5,707 nt of DNA. It comes from Chloroflexota bacterium. Lineage in GTDB: Bacteria; Chloroflexota; Anaerolineae; Anaerolineales; UBA4823. Below, one piece after another: positions 5,462 to 5,707 of this stretch. Under the pieces are notes generated by a model. That model was not told the origin of the DNA. It was given only the letters and a program-made list of their open reading frames with translations, and searched no databases. The stretch spans positions 1-5,707 of the forward strand of contig DAOVCZ010000137.1 of NCBI GenBank assembly GCA_030669775.1. Direction: 5' to 3'. Position 1 is the stretch's first letter. Every line of letters starts with the position of its first letter. A program made the position numbers and the translations under genes.

Positions 5462-5680
5462 TTAAAGCGTAGCGACCTGGCGTAGAAGTGCCATGATGAT
5501 CAGACTCAATTTCACGCCCTCTCCAGCTGACACTTCAAGTTCTGTGCCTTTTCTTTCGTTGTTCTTAATCCATAGAAATGCACCTGCCAATCCTACTAAT
5601 GTGCCAATCAATGACCCAACGGCAAGCACGCGGGTCTCGTAGCTGATTCTGGGTTCTGCAATTGCGGTTTCGTCACTCAT
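5462..5680 (-). CDS. Small single-pass membrane protein of unknown function
   Basis: I do not recognise a characterised family for this 72-residue protein. The first 17 residues are polar and mostly acidic. One hydrophobic Gly-rich membrane segment follows (about 18-38, with GSLIGTLVGLAGAFLWI) and then the basic patch KNNERK (39-44), which by the positive-inside rule puts the C-terminus in the cytoplasm. The tail SAGEGVKLSLIIMALLRQVATL (51-72) can form an amphipathic helix and resembles tails I associate with small proteins of Chloroflexota; this is recollection, not a search. The ATG at 5680 is well supported by AAGGAGAG six bases upstream (5694-5687), so translation is likely. The gene ends 61 nt before the dehydratase start with no terminator between. 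Any promoter lies outside the window. Confidence 0.8.
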   Translation of the reverse strand: MSDETAIAEPRISYETRVLAVGSLIGTLVGLAGAFLWIKNNERKGTELEVSAGEGVKLSLIIMALLRQVATL

Positions 5681-5686
5681 TAATTT

Positions 5687-5694
5687 CTCTCCTT
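5687..5694 (-). promoter_or_regulatory. Ribosome binding site of the small membrane protein gene
   Basis: AAGGAGAG on the minus strand is six bases before the ATG at 5680. This good match is the main evidence, besides the membrane-protein composition, that the 72-codon frame is a real gene. Confidence 0.75.
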
Positions 5695-5707
5695 GTGATG
5701 TGATTCG

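Noticed and set aside
1..5707. Defence system, CRISPR array, transposon, tRNA or rRNA
   Set aside because: I saw no spaced direct repeats, transposase motifs, terminal inverted repeats or RNA gene signatures; the region reads as ordinary efflux and metabolic genes.

Overview
The window is a gene-dense bacterial segment of intermediate GC in which every supported gene lies on the minus strand, so it reads from right to left. The protein style suggests a Chloroflexota (Anaerolineae-like) bacterium: an HlyD-type adaptor with Ala/Gln-rich coiled coils and a 'DGPDPDDVALAEARI' segment, and a small LLRQVA-ending membrane protein. This is an impression from family resemblance, with no marker gene to back it.

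Right part (5707 to about 5011): a 72-residue single-pass membrane protein of unknown function, then a pterin-4a-carbinolamine dehydratase-like protein. The unit closes with a textbook intrinsic terminator (5011-5038).

Centre and left (4999 to 1): a regulated efflux operon. A near-consensus promoter (TTGACA, 17 nt, TATCAT) sits immediately after the terminator. A 22-bp inverted repeat overlaps the end of the -10 box and the predicted transcription start, followed by a strong ribosome binding site and a TetR-family repressor. Then come an ABC-2 permease (6 predicted membrane segments, large extracytoplasmic loop), an HlyD/YbhG-like membrane fusion protein, and two different ABC ATPases. The second ATPase runs off the left edge. 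The last three genes are joined by overlaps of 4 and 8 nt.

The set matches the Escherichia coli CecR-YbhG-YbhF-YbhS-YbhR drug efflux system in content, but the gene order differs and the fused double ATPase YbhF is split into two proteins. Only one permease is visible; a second may lie beyond the left edge. The likely working model is that a hydrophobic or drug-like ligand releases the TetR protein, and a pump is made from the ATPase pair, the permease(s) and the adaptor. The clearest unusual point is that the two ATPases carry complementary defects (H-loop His to Pro in one, LSGG to LSVG in the other). In a heterodimer both would fall in the same ATP site, leaving one consensus and one degenerate site. 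I see no mobile element, CRISPR array or RNA gene, and no gene-free stretch longer than 121 bases.
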